The notes beneath the pieces were generated by a model, which did not search any database, had not been told where the DNA came from, and worked only from the letters and a program-made list of their open reading frames with translations. This document shows positions 33,234 to 42,635 of a DNA stretch of 64,000 nt, one piece after another. Position numbers and translations under genes: made by a program. Positions within the stretch are counted from its first letter, which is position 1; each line of letters opens with the position of its first letter. Source of the stretch: Sphingomonas sp. SORGH_AS_0879 (GTDB lineage Bacteria > Pseudomonadota > Alphaproteobacteria > Sphingomonadales > Sphingomonadaceae); NCBI RefSeq assembly GCF_030819175.1, contig NZ_JAUTBJ010000002.1:382001-446000 (forward strand). The letters run 5' to 3'.

Positions 33234-33644
33234 ATGGCGGACGCACCCCTTTCCATCTTCCAGGTCGCCGGTCGCGCCATGTCGGCGCAACTGGTGCGGA
33301 TGAACACCACCGCGTCGAACCTGGCCAATGCCGGGGACGTCACCGGTTCGCCCGATACCGCGTACCGCACGATGAAGCCGGTGTTCCGCACCAGCTTCGA
33401 CGCCGCGACCGGCCTGTCCACCGTCGATGTCGAGAAGATCGTGACGGCGGGCGAGAACCCGACCGTGCGCCACGATCCGAACAACCCCTTGGCCGACAAG
33501 GACGGCAATATCTACGAAGCCGCCGTCGACGAGACCCGCGAGCTGGTCGACATGATGGAGACGGCGCGCACCTATCAGAACAATGTGGAGGTGATGCAGA
33601 CGGCCAAGTCGCTGATCCTCGACACCCTCAAGCTGGGCCGCTGA
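33234..33644 (+). CDS. flgC: Flagellar proximal rod protein FlgC
   Basis: FlgC is a proximal rod subunit. The 136 residues have the N-terminal signature MNTTASNLANAGDVTGSPDT near residue 23, the segment VRHDPNNPLADKDGNIY near residue 79 that is diagnostic of FlgC, and the C-terminal helix ETARTYQNNVEVMQTAKSLI. Length and order after flgB (3-base gap) are standard. Confidence 0.96.
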   Translation: MADAPLSIFQVAGRAMSAQLVRMNTTASNLANAGDVTGSPDTAYRTMKPVFRTSFDAATGLSTVDVEKIVTAGENPTVRHDPNNPLADKDGNIYEAAVDETRELVDMMETARTYQNNVEVMQTAKSLILDTLKLGR

Positions 33645-33646
33645 TC

Positions 33647-34348
33647 ATGACGATCTCCACCACCATGGACTCCACGCTCGACGCGCTGGGCGTGCGCCGC
33701 TCCGGGGCCGCCAGCGGTGCGTCGTCCTCCACGACCGCCGCCAAGAAGTCCGACACGCTCGACCAGTCCTCCTTCCTGAAGCTGCTGACCGCGCAGTTGA
33801 AGAACCAGGACCCCTTCTCGCCGATGGACAACACCCAGATGGTGGCCCAGATGGCGCAATTCTCCAGCGTGGCGGGCATCTCCGAGATGAACACCACCCT
33901 GTCCGCGATCGCGACCAAGCTGAACGGCACGACCAAGGCCGATGCGATGAGCTATGTCGGCAAGACCGTGCTGACGCCGGGATCGGTCGCCTATGGCCGG
34001 ACCAGCGGTGGCCTCGCCGGGGCGGTCGAACTGGACCAGGCCGCCGCGAACGTGTCGGTCACGATCTCGGACGCGCAGGGCAACCCGCTCAAGACGCTGT
34101 CGCTGGGCGCGCAGAAGGCGGGCACCGCCAGCTTCGACTGGAACGGCAAGACCGATACCGGCGGGGATGCGGGCAGCGGCCCCTTCACCGTCACGCTGAA
34201 CGCCAATGACGGCGTCGCCGCGGTGTCGGGCCGCCCGCTGGTCTGGGCGCCCGTCCAGTCGGTGTCGATGCCCGCCAGCGGCGATCCCGTCCTGACCGTC
34301 GCCGGCCTCGGCCAGATCAACCTCGCCGCCGTCCGCTCGGTCGGCTGA
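33647..34348 (+). CDS. flgD: Hook-capping scaffold protein FlgD
   Basis: FlgD caps the growing hook and is later replaced by FlgK. The 233 residues have a Ser/Thr-rich start, the conserved segment FLKLLTAQLKNQDPFSPMDN near residue 43 with QMVAQMAQFSSVAGI after it, and a C-terminal Ig-like part with FDWNGKTDTG near residue 163, the FlgD Tudor/Ig signature. It starts 2 bases after the flgC stop. Confidence 0.96.
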   Translation: MTISTTMDSTLDALGVRRSGAASGASSSTTAAKKSDTLDQSSFLKLLTAQLKNQDPFSPMDNTQMVAQMAQFSSVAGISEMNTTLSAIATKLNGTTKADAMSYVGKTVLTPGSVAYGRTSGGLAGAVELDQAAANVSVTISDAQGNPLKTLSLGAQKAGTASFDWNGKTDTGGDAGSGPFTVTLNANDGVAAVSGRPLVWAPVQSVSMPASGDPVLTVAGLGQINLAAVRSVG

Positions 34349-34376
34349 CCCCCATCCCCACCAAGGTACTCCGCCC

Positions 34377-35663
34377 ATGTCCTTCTATACCTCGCTCAGC
34401 GGTCTTCAGGCTTCGCAGACCGACCTGTCCGTGATCTCGCACAACATCGCCAATGTCGGGACCAACGGCTTCAAGAAGAGCCATGCCCAGTTCGCCGACG
34501 TGATGGCGTCGAACTTCGCGACCGATCCGACCAAGCAGGTCGGCTCCGGCACGGTGGTCAAGTCGAACCGGCAGGAGTTCAAGGAAGGCAATTACAACAG
34601 CTCGTCCAACGCGCTCGACCTCGCCATCTCGGGCGACGGCTTCTTCGCGGTGCAGACGCCGGGCAAGGGGCCGCTGCAATATACCCGCAACGGCGCGTTC
34701 CAGGTCGATCAGCAGAATTACGTCACCGACGCCAATGGCGGTCGCCTCCAGGTGCTGCCGGTCGATAGCGACGGCAACGTCACCGCGACGGGGGTCGATG
34801 GCCTGACCGCGCTTCGGCTTCCCGCGACCAGCGGCCTGCCGCTTCCGACCAAGAAGGTGACGATGGACCTGAACCTGTCGGGATCGGCGGTCGCGCCGAC
34901 CGTGGCGTTCAACCGGTCGAACATGGGCACCTACAACAACACCACCCAGACCAAGATCTACGACTCGGCGGGCAACGCCATGACGCTGACCAACTATTAT
35001 GTCCGCAAGCCGCTGCCCCTCGACGCCAACGGCAAGGAGATCCAGCCCGCGGACGGCAGCAGCAGCTGGCAGGTGTACAGCTTCGTCGACGATCAGCAGT
35101 TGAAGGTCGGGGGTTCGACCGATCCCGTCGAGATGACCTTCGACAAGAACGGCAACATGACCGCGCCGGCCAAGGCGATCGCTTTCGACCCCTTCACTTC
35201 GCACAGCTCGACCACGGCGCAGCCGCTGTCGATCGACTATGCCGGTTCGTCCCAGGCGGGTTCGGTCTTCTCCGTCGCCTCGCGTTCGCAGGACGGCAAG
35301 GCGATCGGTATCCTGTCGGGCGTGTCGGTCGGCGACGATGGCCTGGTCACCGCTTCCTTCTCCAATGGCGAGACGGCCAAGCTGGGCAAGGTCGCGCTGG
35401 CCGACTTCGTCAACATGCCGGGCCTGCGCCAGGCGGGCGACAGCTATTGGCAGGCGACCGGTCTGTCGGGCAATCCGGTCATCGGTTCGGCGGGCGAAGG
35501 CACGTACGGCGCGATCAAGTCGAGCACGCTGGAAGGCTCCAACGTCGACATCACCGAGGAACTGGTCAACCTGATCGCGGCGCAGCGCAATTTCCAGGCG
35601 AATGCCAAGGCGCTCGATACGTCCAGCCAGATCTCGCAGACCATCTTCAACATCCGCAGCTAA
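34377..35663 (+). CDS. flgE: Flagellar hook protein FlgE
   Basis: FlgE builds the hook. The 428 residues begin SFYTSLSGLQASQTDLSVIS with SHNIANVGTNGFKKSHAQFA near residue 21, and end in the typical helix LVNLIAAQRNFQANAKALDT then SSQISQTIFNIR. The middle holds the beta-rich D1/D2 domains. Length is near the family norm (about 400). A 28-base gap follows flgD, with a GGTAC-type weak ribosome site. Confidence 0.97.
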   Translation: MSFYTSLSGLQASQTDLSVISHNIANVGTNGFKKSHAQFADVMASNFATDPTKQVGSGTVVKSNRQEFKEGNYNSSSNALDLAISGDGFFAVQTPGKGPLQYTRNGAFQVDQQNYVTDANGGRLQVLPVDSDGNVTATGVDGLTALRLPATSGLPLPTKKVTMDLNLSGSAVAPTVAFNRSNMGTYNNTTQTKIYDSAGNAMTLTNYYVRKPLPLDANGKEIQPADGSSSWQVYSFVDDQQLKVGGSTDPVEMTFDKNGNMTAPAKAIAFDPFTSHSSTTAQPLSIDYAGSSQAGSVFSVASRSQDGKAIGILSGVSVGDDGLVTASFSNGETAKLGKVALADFVNMPGLRQAGDSYWQATGLSGNPVIGSAGEGTYGAIKSSTLEGSNVDITEELVNLIAAQRNFQANAKALDTSSQISQTIFNIRS

Positions 35664-35692
35664 GCGCGGCACGGGGGTAACGGGGAACAGCG

Positions 35693-36448
35693 ATGGACAA
35701 GCTGGTCTATACGGCGGCGACGGGCCTGCGCGCGCACATGGCGGCGCAGACGGCGATCGCCAACAACATGGCCAACGCCTCGACGATCGGCTTCCGCTCG
35801 GACCGGGTGGTGTTCGACCGCATCGACCTGAAGGGCGGCGGCGCGGCGTTCGAGGCGCGGATGCCCACCGCCGAGGAAGTGACCGACGCCGACCGCGCGC
35901 CGGGCACGGTCCAGCAGACCGGCCATCCGCTGGACGTCGCCATCGCCACCGGCACCGCCTGGCTGGCGGTGCAGGCCCCCGACGGGTCCGAGGCCTATAC
36001 CCGGCGCGGCGACCTGGAGGTGACCGCCAGCGGCGTGCTCCAGACCGGCGACGGCTATCCGGTGATCGGCCAGAACGGCCCGATGACGGTGCCGCCCTAC
36101 AATTCGCTGACCGTCGCCCCCGACGGCACCGTGTCGATCGTGCCGCTGGGCGCGGGGCCGGATACCCAGCCGCAGGTGATCGACCGGCTGAAGCTGGCCG
36201 ACACGCGCGGCTCGACCACGGTCAAGGGGCTGGACAATCTGTTGCGGGTGAAGGGCGGCGGCGCCTTGCCGCAGGACATGGACGCGACGGTCCAGTCCGG
36301 CGCGCTGGAAGGCTCCAACGTCAACATGACCCAGACGCTGGTCGACATGATCGAGAACCAGCGCAGTTACGAGGTGCAGGCCAACCTCATGAAAGAGGCC
36401 AAGTCGATGGACGAGAACAGCGCATCGCTGATGCGGCTGCCGAGCTGA
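35693..36448 (+). CDS. flgF: Flagellar rod protein FlgF
   Basis: FlgF is a rod subunit between FlgC and FlgG. The 251 residues start MDKLVYTAATGLRAHMAAQT with the rod signature NNMANASTIGFRSDRVVFD near residue 24, and end with LVDMIENQRSYEVQANLMKE. The internal GHPLDVAIATGTAWLAVQAP near residue 76 is the FlgF/FlgG-type beta domain. It lies 29 bases after flgE. Confidence 0.95.
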   Translation: MDKLVYTAATGLRAHMAAQTAIANNMANASTIGFRSDRVVFDRIDLKGGGAAFEARMPTAEEVTDADRAPGTVQQTGHPLDVAIATGTAWLAVQAPDGSEAYTRRGDLEVTASGVLQTGDGYPVIGQNGPMTVPPYNSLTVAPDGTVSIVPLGAGPDTQPQVIDRLKLADTRGSTTVKGLDNLLRVKGGGALPQDMDATVQSGALEGSNVNMTQTLVDMIENQRSYEVQANLMKEAKSMDENSASLMRLPS

Positions 36449-36461
36449 GGATTAGAAGGAC

Positions 36462-37250
36462 ATGTCTTCCGCCGCCATGCACGTCGCGCGCACCGGGCTC
36501 GATGCCCAGGATATGCGTATGCGGGTCATCTCGAACAACCTGGCCAACGTCAACACGACCGCGTTCAAGCGCGACCGCGCCGCGTTCGAGACGCTGGCCT
36601 ATCAGGTCGTCACCGCGCCGGGCGCGGCCAGTTCGACCGAGAGCAAATATGCGACCGGCCTGAACCTGGGCACCGGCGTCCGCATCCAGGGGACCGCGCG
36701 CATCGCGACGCAAGGGCCGATGCAGACCACCAACAACAGCCTCGACATGGCGCTCGACGGCGAGGGTTATTTCCAGGTGCAGATGCCGGGGGGCACGCTG
36801 GGCTATACTCGCGCGGGCAATTTCTCGCGCTCGGCCGAAGGGCTGCTGGTCACCTCCGAGGGGTATCAGGTGATGCCGGGGATCACGATCCCCGAAGGCA
36901 CCACCAATGTCACGATCGGCACCGACGGCACGGTTTCCGCGACGCTGCCGAACCAGACCGCGCCTGCCGAGATCGGGCAGATCCAGATCGCGAACTTCCC
37001 CAACCCGGCGGGCCTCCAGTCCAAGGGCGACAATTACCTGACCGAGACCCCTGCTTCGGGGGTGGCGAACATGGGTGTCGCCGGGCTCGAGGGGCGCGGC
37101 CAGATTCGCCAGGGGATGCTGGAAGGCTCGAACGTCAATGTCGTCGAGGAACTGGTCGACATGATCGAGACCCAGCGCGCCTATGAGGTCAACTCGAAGA
37201 TGATCAAGTCGACCGACGAGATGCTTCAATACGCGAACCAGAATCTGTGA
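36462..37250 (+). CDS. flgG: Flagellar distal rod protein FlgG
   Basis: FlgG forms the distal rod. The 262 residues match the family length exactly (about 260), with SNNLANVNTTAFKRDRAAFE near residue 24, NNSLDMALDGEGYFQVQMPG near residue 89 and the end VDMIETQRAYEVNSKMIKS. The stop overlaps the flgH start. FlgG is the rod segment that passes through the P and L rings encoded by the next two genes. Confidence 0.97.
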   Translation: MSSAAMHVARTGLDAQDMRMRVISNNLANVNTTAFKRDRAAFETLAYQVVTAPGAASSTESKYATGLNLGTGVRIQGTARIATQGPMQTTNNSLDMALDGEGYFQVQMPGGTLGYTRAGNFSRSAEGLLVTSEGYQVMPGITIPEGTTNVTIGTDGTVSATLPNQTAPAEIGQIQIANFPNPAGLQSKGDNYLTETPASGVANMGVAGLEGRGQIRQGMLEGSNVNVVEELVDMIETQRAYEVNSKMIKSTDEMLQYANQNL

Positions 37251-37978
37251 TGATGCGCCTTCCCGCCTTCCGCATGGCCTATGGCGTCGAGCTGGCGCTG
37301 ACCGCCGCCGCCGGTGTGCTGGTCGCCGCCGCGCTGGCGCCCGCGCCCGCCCATGCCAGCCTGTTCGGCAAGAAGAAGCCGGTCGAGGATTTCACCACCA
37401 CGCGCCCGATGGCGGTTCCGGCGCAGCCGGTCGCCGCGCCCACCGGCTCGATCTTCCAGGCGTCGGACGGCTATGCCGCGCTGTACGAGGGCTGGCGTGC
37501 GCGCCGGGTCGGCGATCCGCTGACCATCGTCCTCGTCGAGCGGACCGCCGCGTCCAAGTCGGCAGGGTCGAAGCTGGGCTCCAAGGGGGATTTCGGCCTG
37601 ACCCCGCCCACCACGGGGCCGCTGGGATCGCTGCTCAAACCGAGCGATGTGGGGATGAGCGGCAGCCGCAACTTCACCGGTTCGGGCGCCGCCGACCAGT
37701 CCAACTCGCTGTCGGGTGAGATCAGCGTGACCGTGGCGCAGGTCTTCCCCAACGGCACCATGCTGGTCCAGGGGCAGAAGCGCGTGACGCTCAATCGGGG
37801 TGACGAGTTCATCCAGATCAAGGGGCTGGTCCGCAGCGCCGATATCGGCATCGACAACCGCGTCCCCTCGACCCGCGTCGCCGATGCGCAGATCGCCTAT
37901 ACCGGCAAGGGCGACGTCGCCCGCGCCAGCCGCCAGGGCTGGCTCAGCCGCTTCTTCCAGGCCGTCAGTCCGTTCTGA
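37250..37978 (+). CDS. flgH: Flagellar L-ring protein FlgH, without a lipobox
   Basis: FlgH forms the L ring in the outer membrane and is usually a lipoprotein. The 242 residues contain the FlgH core: GDPLTIVLVERTAASKSAGS near residue 88, NGTMLVQGQKRVTLNRGDEF near 165 and GLVRSADIGIDNRVPSTRVA near 188. The N-terminus has a hydrophobic signal (about 14-34) ending in APAHA-SLFGKK, which looks like signal peptidase I cleavage; there is no cysteine anywhere in the protein. The ATG at 37250 overlaps the flgG stop (TGATG). Confidence 0.94.
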   Translation: MMRLPAFRMAYGVELALTAAAGVLVAAALAPAPAHASLFGKKKPVEDFTTTRPMAVPAQPVAAPTGSIFQASDGYAALYEGWRARRVGDPLTIVLVERTAASKSAGSKLGSKGDFGLTPPTTGPLGSLLKPSDVGMSGSRNFTGSGAADQSNSLSGEISVTVAQVFPNGTMLVQGQKRVTLNRGDEFIQIKGLVRSADIGIDNRVPSTRVADAQIAYTGKGDVARASRQGWLSRFFQAVSPF

Positions 37979-37989
37979 GGCATTTGACC

Positions 37990-39084
37990 ATGATCCGCTT
38001 CCTCCTCGCGCTTCTCGCCGCCCTTTCGATCGCGGCCCCGGCTTCCGCCGACCGGATCAAGGATCTGGGCGGGTTCCAGGGCATCCGCACCAACCAGTTG
38101 ACCGGATACGGCATCGTCGTGGGTCTGCCGGGGACGGGCGACGACAATCTGGAATATACCGTCCAGTCGCTGAAGGCCGTCGTCTCGCGCTTCGGGCTGC
38201 AATTGCCGCCCAATGCCAATCCGGGCATGAAGAATGCCGCGGTGGTGATGGTTACCGCCGAACTGCCGCCCTTCGCCAAGCCGGGGCAGAAGCTGGACAT
38301 CACCGTCTCCTCGATGGGCAAGGCCAAGTCGCTTCGCGGCGGCAGCCTGATCCTCACGCCCCTCCAGGGTGCCGATGGCCAGATTTATGCGATGGCGCAG
38401 GGCAACCTCGCGGTCGGCGGGCTGGGCGCGGAGGGCGCGGACGGGTCGAAGATCGTGGTCAACGTCCCCTCGACCGGCCGCATTCCCGAAGGGGCGACCG
38501 TCGAGCGCGCCGTCGCCACCGGGTTCGACACCGCGCCCTCGCTGACCTTCAACCTGGCGCGCGCCGACTTCACCACGGCGCAGAATGTCGCGCAGGCGAT
38601 CAACGGACGGCTCGGCATGGGCACTGCGCAGGCGATCGACGCCGTGTCGGTCGCGGTCCGCGCACCGATGGGGGCCGATGTCCGCGCCACGCTGATGTCG
38701 GAGATCGAGAATCTCAACGTCGCCTCCGCCGAACCCTCGGCCAAGGTGATCGTCAACGCGCGCACCGGCACCGTCGTCATCAATTCGGCGGTCCGCGTCG
38801 GCCCCGCCGCCGTCACGCACGGCAAGCTGACCGTCAAGATCGACGAGAATCAGCGCGTCAGCCAGCCCGGCCCCTTGAGCGGCGGCCAGACCGCGATCAC
38901 CCAGAAATCGGGTGTCTCGGTCGAGGAGGAGCGTCGTCCGATGTTCCTGCTGAACCCCGGTCCCAAGCTGGCCGATGTGGTGAAGGCGGTGAACGCGATC
39001 GGCGCGGCCCCGTCCGATCTGGTCGCCATCCTCGAAGCCCTCAAGGAAGCCGGTGCCCTCAAGGCGGAGTTGATCGTCCTGTGA
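37990..39084 (+). CDS. flgI: Flagellar P-ring protein FlgI
   Basis: FlgI forms the periplasmic P ring. The 364 residues have a signal peptide (MIRFLLALLAALSIAAPASA), then RIKDLGGFQGIRTNQLTGYG near residue 22, the hallmark of FlgI, and the C-terminal VVKAVNAIGAAPSDLVAILE segment. The ATG at 37990 is chosen over an upstream TTG since it begins the signal peptide directly. Its stop overlaps the flgJ GTG start. FlgA, its chaperone, appears frameshifted in this window. Confidence 0.97.
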   Translation: MIRFLLALLAALSIAAPASADRIKDLGGFQGIRTNQLTGYGIVVGLPGTGDDNLEYTVQSLKAVVSRFGLQLPPNANPGMKNAAVVMVTAELPPFAKPGQKLDITVSSMGKAKSLRGGSLILTPLQGADGQIYAMAQGNLAVGGLGAEGADGSKIVVNVPSTGRIPEGATVERAVATGFDTAPSLTFNLARADFTTAQNVAQAINGRLGMGTAQAIDAVSVAVRAPMGADVRATLMSEIENLNVASAEPSAKVIVNARTGTVVINSAVRVGPAAVTHGKLTVKIDENQRVSQPGPLSGGQTAITQKSGVSVEEERRPMFLLNPGPKLADVVKAVNAIGAAPSDLVAILEALKEAGALKAELIVL

Positions 39085-39401
39085 CCCAAAGCATTTCAGC
39101 GACTTCCTCGACCTCGCCCATCACCGGATCGGTTTCCACCGATACCAAGCGGCTGTCGAACGGCGCCAATCTGGACAAGGCGGGCACCCAGTTCGAGGCG
39201 ATTTTTAACGGCATGATGCTGAAGGCGATGCGCCAGACCAAGCTGGGCGACACGTTGTTCGAGTCCAAGGCGCTCGACACGTTTCGCGATATGCAGGACC
39301 AGCAGGTGGCGCAGACCATGGCCGAACATGCTCCGATGGGAATCGGCAAGGCGGTCACGACGTTTCTCGCCCAGTCGAAACCCGATCTTAACCACGGGTA
39401 A
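39081..39401 (+). CDS. flgJ: Rod-cap scaffold FlgJ, N-terminal domain only
   Basis: A 106-residue protein starting at GTG (GTGA overlap with flgI). It carries the rod-binding FlgJ domain, with AGTQFEAIFNGMMLKAMRQT near residue 34 and LFESKALDTFRDMQDQQVAQ near residue 59. The C-terminal glucosaminidase domain of enterobacterial FlgJ (about 150 further residues) is absent, as in other alphaproteobacteria. The muramidase task probably falls to the transglycosylase at 29120-29977. Confidence 0.93.
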   Translation: MTQSISATSSTSPITGSVSTDTKRLSNGANLDKAGTQFEAIFNGMMLKAMRQTKLGDTLFESKALDTFRDMQDQQVAQTMAEHAPMGIGKAVTTFLAQSKPDLNHG

Positions 39402-39416
39402 CGTAGGCCGAGTCGT

Positions 39417-40760
39417 ATGAGCGACTTGCTCTCCATCGGCGCTTCGGGCGTGCGGGCGTATCAGACCGCGTTGACGGCGGTTGGCGAGAATATCGCCAAC
39501 ACCGGCACGGACGGCTATTCGCGTCGCTCGGTCGGCCTGCGCGAGGTCACGACCTCGGGCGGGGTGACCAGCAGCAGGCTGTCCGCCGGGGCGGGCGTGA
39601 CCGTCACCGGGATCGTCCGCGCGACCGACACCTATGCCTCGGCGGCGGTGCGGTCGGCGACGGCGGATTTGAAGCGGACCGAAACGGGCGAAGTCTGGCT
39701 CAACCGTATCCAGGACGTGATGACCGGTGACGAGGTGTCGAACCGGTTGACCGGATTCTTCACCGCCTCTCGCGCGCTGGCGGCGGACCCGACCTCGACC
39801 GCGCTGCGCACCACGATGCTCGAAGCGGCCAATTCGGCGGCTTTCGCCTTTACCGCGACCGACAAGGCGTTCGATGCGATGGAGGCCGATTTCGACGGCC
39901 AGGCCCGCGCCGCCGCGCAAGGCCTGTCCTCGCTCGCGCTGTCGCTGAGCAAGGTCAATGACGGCCTGACCCGGACCGAGGCGGGCACCTCCGCCTCGGC
40001 GCAGCTGGCCGATCAGCGCGACCAGATCCTGTCGCAAATGAGCGAGCTGTCCGACATCAACGTGACGACCGACGAACTGGGTCGCGCGACGGTGCGGATC
40101 GGCGATCGCGCCGGACCGATCCTCGCCTCGCCCGATACGCTGGGCGCGGTCAGCTATGCCCGCAAGACCGGCGGCGGCGTCGGCTTCACCGTCGTGTCGC
40201 AGGGCAAGGCGACCGACGTCGTCCCCTCCGGCGGGTCGATCGGCGGGATGCTCGACGGGGCGGAGCGGATCGCGGCGATGCGCGACAGCTTCAATGCGGT
40301 CGCCAAGGACTTCACCGACACGGTCAACACGATCCAGGGCCAGGGGCAGGACGCCAATGGCGCGACCGGCACCGCGCTGTTCGCCCTGACGGCGGGCACC
40401 GCGTCGATGACCGTCGCGCTGACCGACGCATCGAAGATCGCGGCGGCGGCGAACGGACAGGGGCCGCGCAACACCGACAATCTGTCGGCGCTGGAATCGG
40501 CGCGCAACAGCGGCCGGTTCGAGGCCCGCATCACCCAGGTCATCACCGAAAACGCCTCCGCCCTGAAGCAGCGGCAGACCATCGCCGATGCGCAGACCGC
40601 GATCCGCGACGGGGCCAATGCCGCGCTGACCGGATCGACCGGTGTCACGCTCGACAATGAGGCGGTGTCGCTGATGCGTTTCCAACAGGCCTATTCCGCG
40701 TCCAGCCGCGTCATCCAGATCGCGCGCGAGACCTTCCAATCCATTCTCGAGATTCGGTGA
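39417..40760 (+). CDS. flgK: Hook-filament junction protein FlgK (HAP1)
   Basis: FlgK is the first of two junction proteins between hook and filament. The 447 residues begin SDLLSIGASGVRAYQTALTA with GENIANTGTDGYSRRSVGLR near residue 23, the shared axial-protein signature, and end with SLMRFQQAYSASSRVIQIAR. It is shorter than E. coli FlgK (547), mainly in the middle beta domains. It lies 15 bases after flgJ and overlaps flgL. Confidence 0.95.
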   Translation: MSDLLSIGASGVRAYQTALTAVGENIANTGTDGYSRRSVGLREVTTSGGVTSSRLSAGAGVTVTGIVRATDTYASAAVRSATADLKRTETGEVWLNRIQDVMTGDEVSNRLTGFFTASRALAADPTSTALRTTMLEAANSAAFAFTATDKAFDAMEADFDGQARAAAQGLSSLALSLSKVNDGLTRTEAGTSASAQLADQRDQILSQMSELSDINVTTDELGRATVRIGDRAGPILASPDTLGAVSYARKTGGGVGFTVVSQGKATDVVPSGGSIGGMLDGAERIAAMRDSFNAVAKDFTDTVNTIQGQGQDANGATGTALFALTAGTASMTVALTDASKIAAAANGQGPRNTDNLSALESARNSGRFEARITQVITENASALKQRQTIADAQTAIRDGANAALTGSTGVTLDNEAVSLMRFQQAYSASSRVIQIARETFQSILEIR

Positions 40761-41656
40761 TGGCGATGCAGATTTCGACCTCCACCCTGTATGACAGCGC
40801 GACGCGGCGCATGACGGCCTTGCAGAGCAAGGCCAACGACCTGATGACGCAGAACGCGACGGGCAAGAAACTGCTCAAGCCGTCCGATGATGCCGCCGCC
40901 TCGGCGCAGGTCGCGCAGCTCAATCGCGCCGATGCGGACGCCGCCGTCTACAAGAGCAATTTGTCGCTCGCCAAGTCGGTGCTCCAGCAGGTCGACACCA
41001 CCCTGGGTTCGATCGGCACCCAGTTGCAGTCCGCCGTCGAACTGGCGACCAAGGCCGCCAACGGCACGCTCAACGATTACGACCGTTCGGTAATCGGCGA
41101 CCAGCTGAGCGCGATCCGCGACCAGCTCGTATCGCTGGGCAATACCCGCGACGTGCGCGGCCAGCCGCTGTTCGGCACGGTCGACGGCACCGACGCGGTG
41201 CGGAACGTCAACGGCAGCTACAGCTATACCGAGCCCAAGACCTCCGCCGTACCGATCGACCGCGACCAGACCGTGGAGATCACGGTCGGGGCGGAACGCG
41301 TGTTCAAGTCGGGCAGCAACGACACCTTCGCGATCCTGAACAACCTGATCACCGCGTTGAAGACGCCGGGCGGATCGAGCGCCGACATCCGCAATTCGAT
41401 CGACCAGCTCAACGCCGCCAACGACAATGTCGGCGCGGTCCAGGCCTCGATCGGTGCGCGCGAGACGCGGGTCGGGCTGCAACAGGCGATGCTGGATACC
41501 GCCAGCACCGATCGTGCCGCGCTGCGATCCAATGTCGAGGACGCCGACATCACGAGCAACATCGCGCAGCTGCAACAGACGATGACCGTGCTTCAGGCGA
41601 CCCAGGCCAGCTTCACCAAGCTGTCGGGCCTGTCGCTGTTCGACTATCTGAAATAA
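40760..41656 (+). CDS. flgL: Hook-filament junction protein FlgL (HAP3)
   Basis: FlgL is the second junction protein and is related to flagellin. The 298 residues have flagellin-like terminal helices (MQISTSTLYDSATRRMTALQ at the start; VEDADITSNIAQLQQTMTVL near residue 258) and a short middle. The ATG at 40760 overlaps the flgK stop (TGATG); a GTG one codon earlier is an alternative. It is the last gene of the flg operon; motA follows after 112 bases. Confidence 0.94.
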   Translation: MAMQISTSTLYDSATRRMTALQSKANDLMTQNATGKKLLKPSDDAAASAQVAQLNRADADAAVYKSNLSLAKSVLQQVDTTLGSIGTQLQSAVELATKAANGTLNDYDRSVIGDQLSAIRDQLVSLGNTRDVRGQPLFGTVDGTDAVRNVNGSYSYTEPKTSAVPIDRDQTVEITVGAERVFKSGSNDTFAILNNLITALKTPGGSSADIRNSIDQLNAANDNVGAVQASIGARETRVGLQQAMLDTASTDRAALRSNVEDADITSNIAQLQQTMTVLQATQASFTKLSGLSLFDYLK

Positions 41657-41768
41657 TCGCGCTGGCCGTCCCATCCTTTCCGGCGCGGTAACCCTATGGT
41701 GACCAAATCCGGTTAATCCAGACACCTGACGGCCTTCGCGTCGGCCCCTGCTGGAGAATCGGTTCACC

Positions 41769-42632
41769 ATGTTTCCTGCCATCGGCCTTGTCATACTGCT
41801 CGGCATGGTCTTCGGCGGCTTCGCCATTACTGGCGGCGCGCTGGGGCCCGTGTTCGAGGCGATTCCCCATGAGATGCTTATCATCGGCGGCGCCGCCGTC
41901 GGCGCGCTCGTCATCGGCAACTCCGGTGCCGAACTCAAGGCGCTGGGCGGCGCGATGGGCAAGATCTTCAAGGGGCCCAAATACAAGAAGCAGGATTATC
42001 TCGACGTCATCTTCCTCGTCTCGAAACTGATGAAGATGCTGCGCACCGAAGGACCGATCGCGCTGGAACCGCATGTCGAGGACCCCAAGTCCTCCTCGGT
42101 CTTCGCCGAATATCCGCGCCTGGTCGCCGACCATACGCTGGTCAACCTGATCGCCGACACGCTGCGGCTGGTCGTGGTATCCAGCGGCACGCTCGACGTG
42201 CATGCGGTCGAGGAGGTGATGGATAATGCCATCAAGACCCATCATCACGAGGTGGAGGGGCCGCAGGGCACGCTCCAGAGCCTGGCCGACTCTCTGCCCG
42301 CGCTGGGTATCGTCGCCGCCGTGCTCGGCATCGTGAAGACCATGGGTTCGATCGACAAGCCGCCGAGCGTGCTGGGCGGGATGATCGGATCGGCGCTGGT
42401 CGGCACCTTCATGGGCGTGTTGCTCGCCTACGGCATCGTCAATCCGTTCGCGGGCCGGTTGAAGCAGGTGATCGACGCGGATGCGGCCATCTATCACGTG
42501 GTCAAGCAGATCATCATCGCCTCGCTCCATGGCCATCCCCAGCCGCTGGTCATCGAAGCGGCGCGTTCGGGCATCAAGCACAAGGATCAGCCCGGCTTCG
42601 CCGAAGTCTTCGACGGCCTGCGGGGCCGCTAA
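41769..42632 (+). CDS. motA: Flagellar motor stator protein MotA
   Basis: MotA forms the proton-channel pentamer of the stator and pushes on FliG. The 287 residues have four membrane helices (two at 1-50, two at about 165-220) and a cytoplasmic loop with LVSKLMKMLRTEGPIALEPH near residue 83, carrying the conserved Arg and Glu of the FliG contact. The segment ADSLPALGIVAAVLGIVKTM near residue 175 contains the conserved channel proline. This is the full-length type, unlike the second copy at 31943-32632. Its promoter is not clear. Confidence 0.96.
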   Translation: MFPAIGLVILLGMVFGGFAITGGALGPVFEAIPHEMLIIGGAAVGALVIGNSGAELKALGGAMGKIFKGPKYKKQDYLDVIFLVSKLMKMLRTEGPIALEPHVEDPKSSSVFAEYPRLVADHTLVNLIADTLRLVVVSSGTLDVHAVEEVMDNAIKTHHHEVEGPQGTLQSLADSLPALGIVAAVLGIVKTMGSIDKPPSVLGGMIGSALVGTFMGVLLAYGIVNPFAGRLKQVIDADAAIYHVVKQIIIASLHGHPQPLVIEAARSGIKHKDQPGFAEVFDGLRGR

Positions 42633-42635
42633 ACC

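Noticed and set aside
39388..39414. Possible sigma-28 promoter before flgK (TTAACCAC, 11 bases, GCCGAGTC)
   Set aside because: The -10 part ends two bases before the ATG, so transcription would start inside the gene; flgK is more likely read with the upstream flg genes.
41713..41739. Weak sigma-28-like motif before motA (TTAATCCA, 11 bases, GCCTTCGC)
   Set aside because: The -35 TAAA is lost and the -10 matches only GCC. The spacing alone is not enough.
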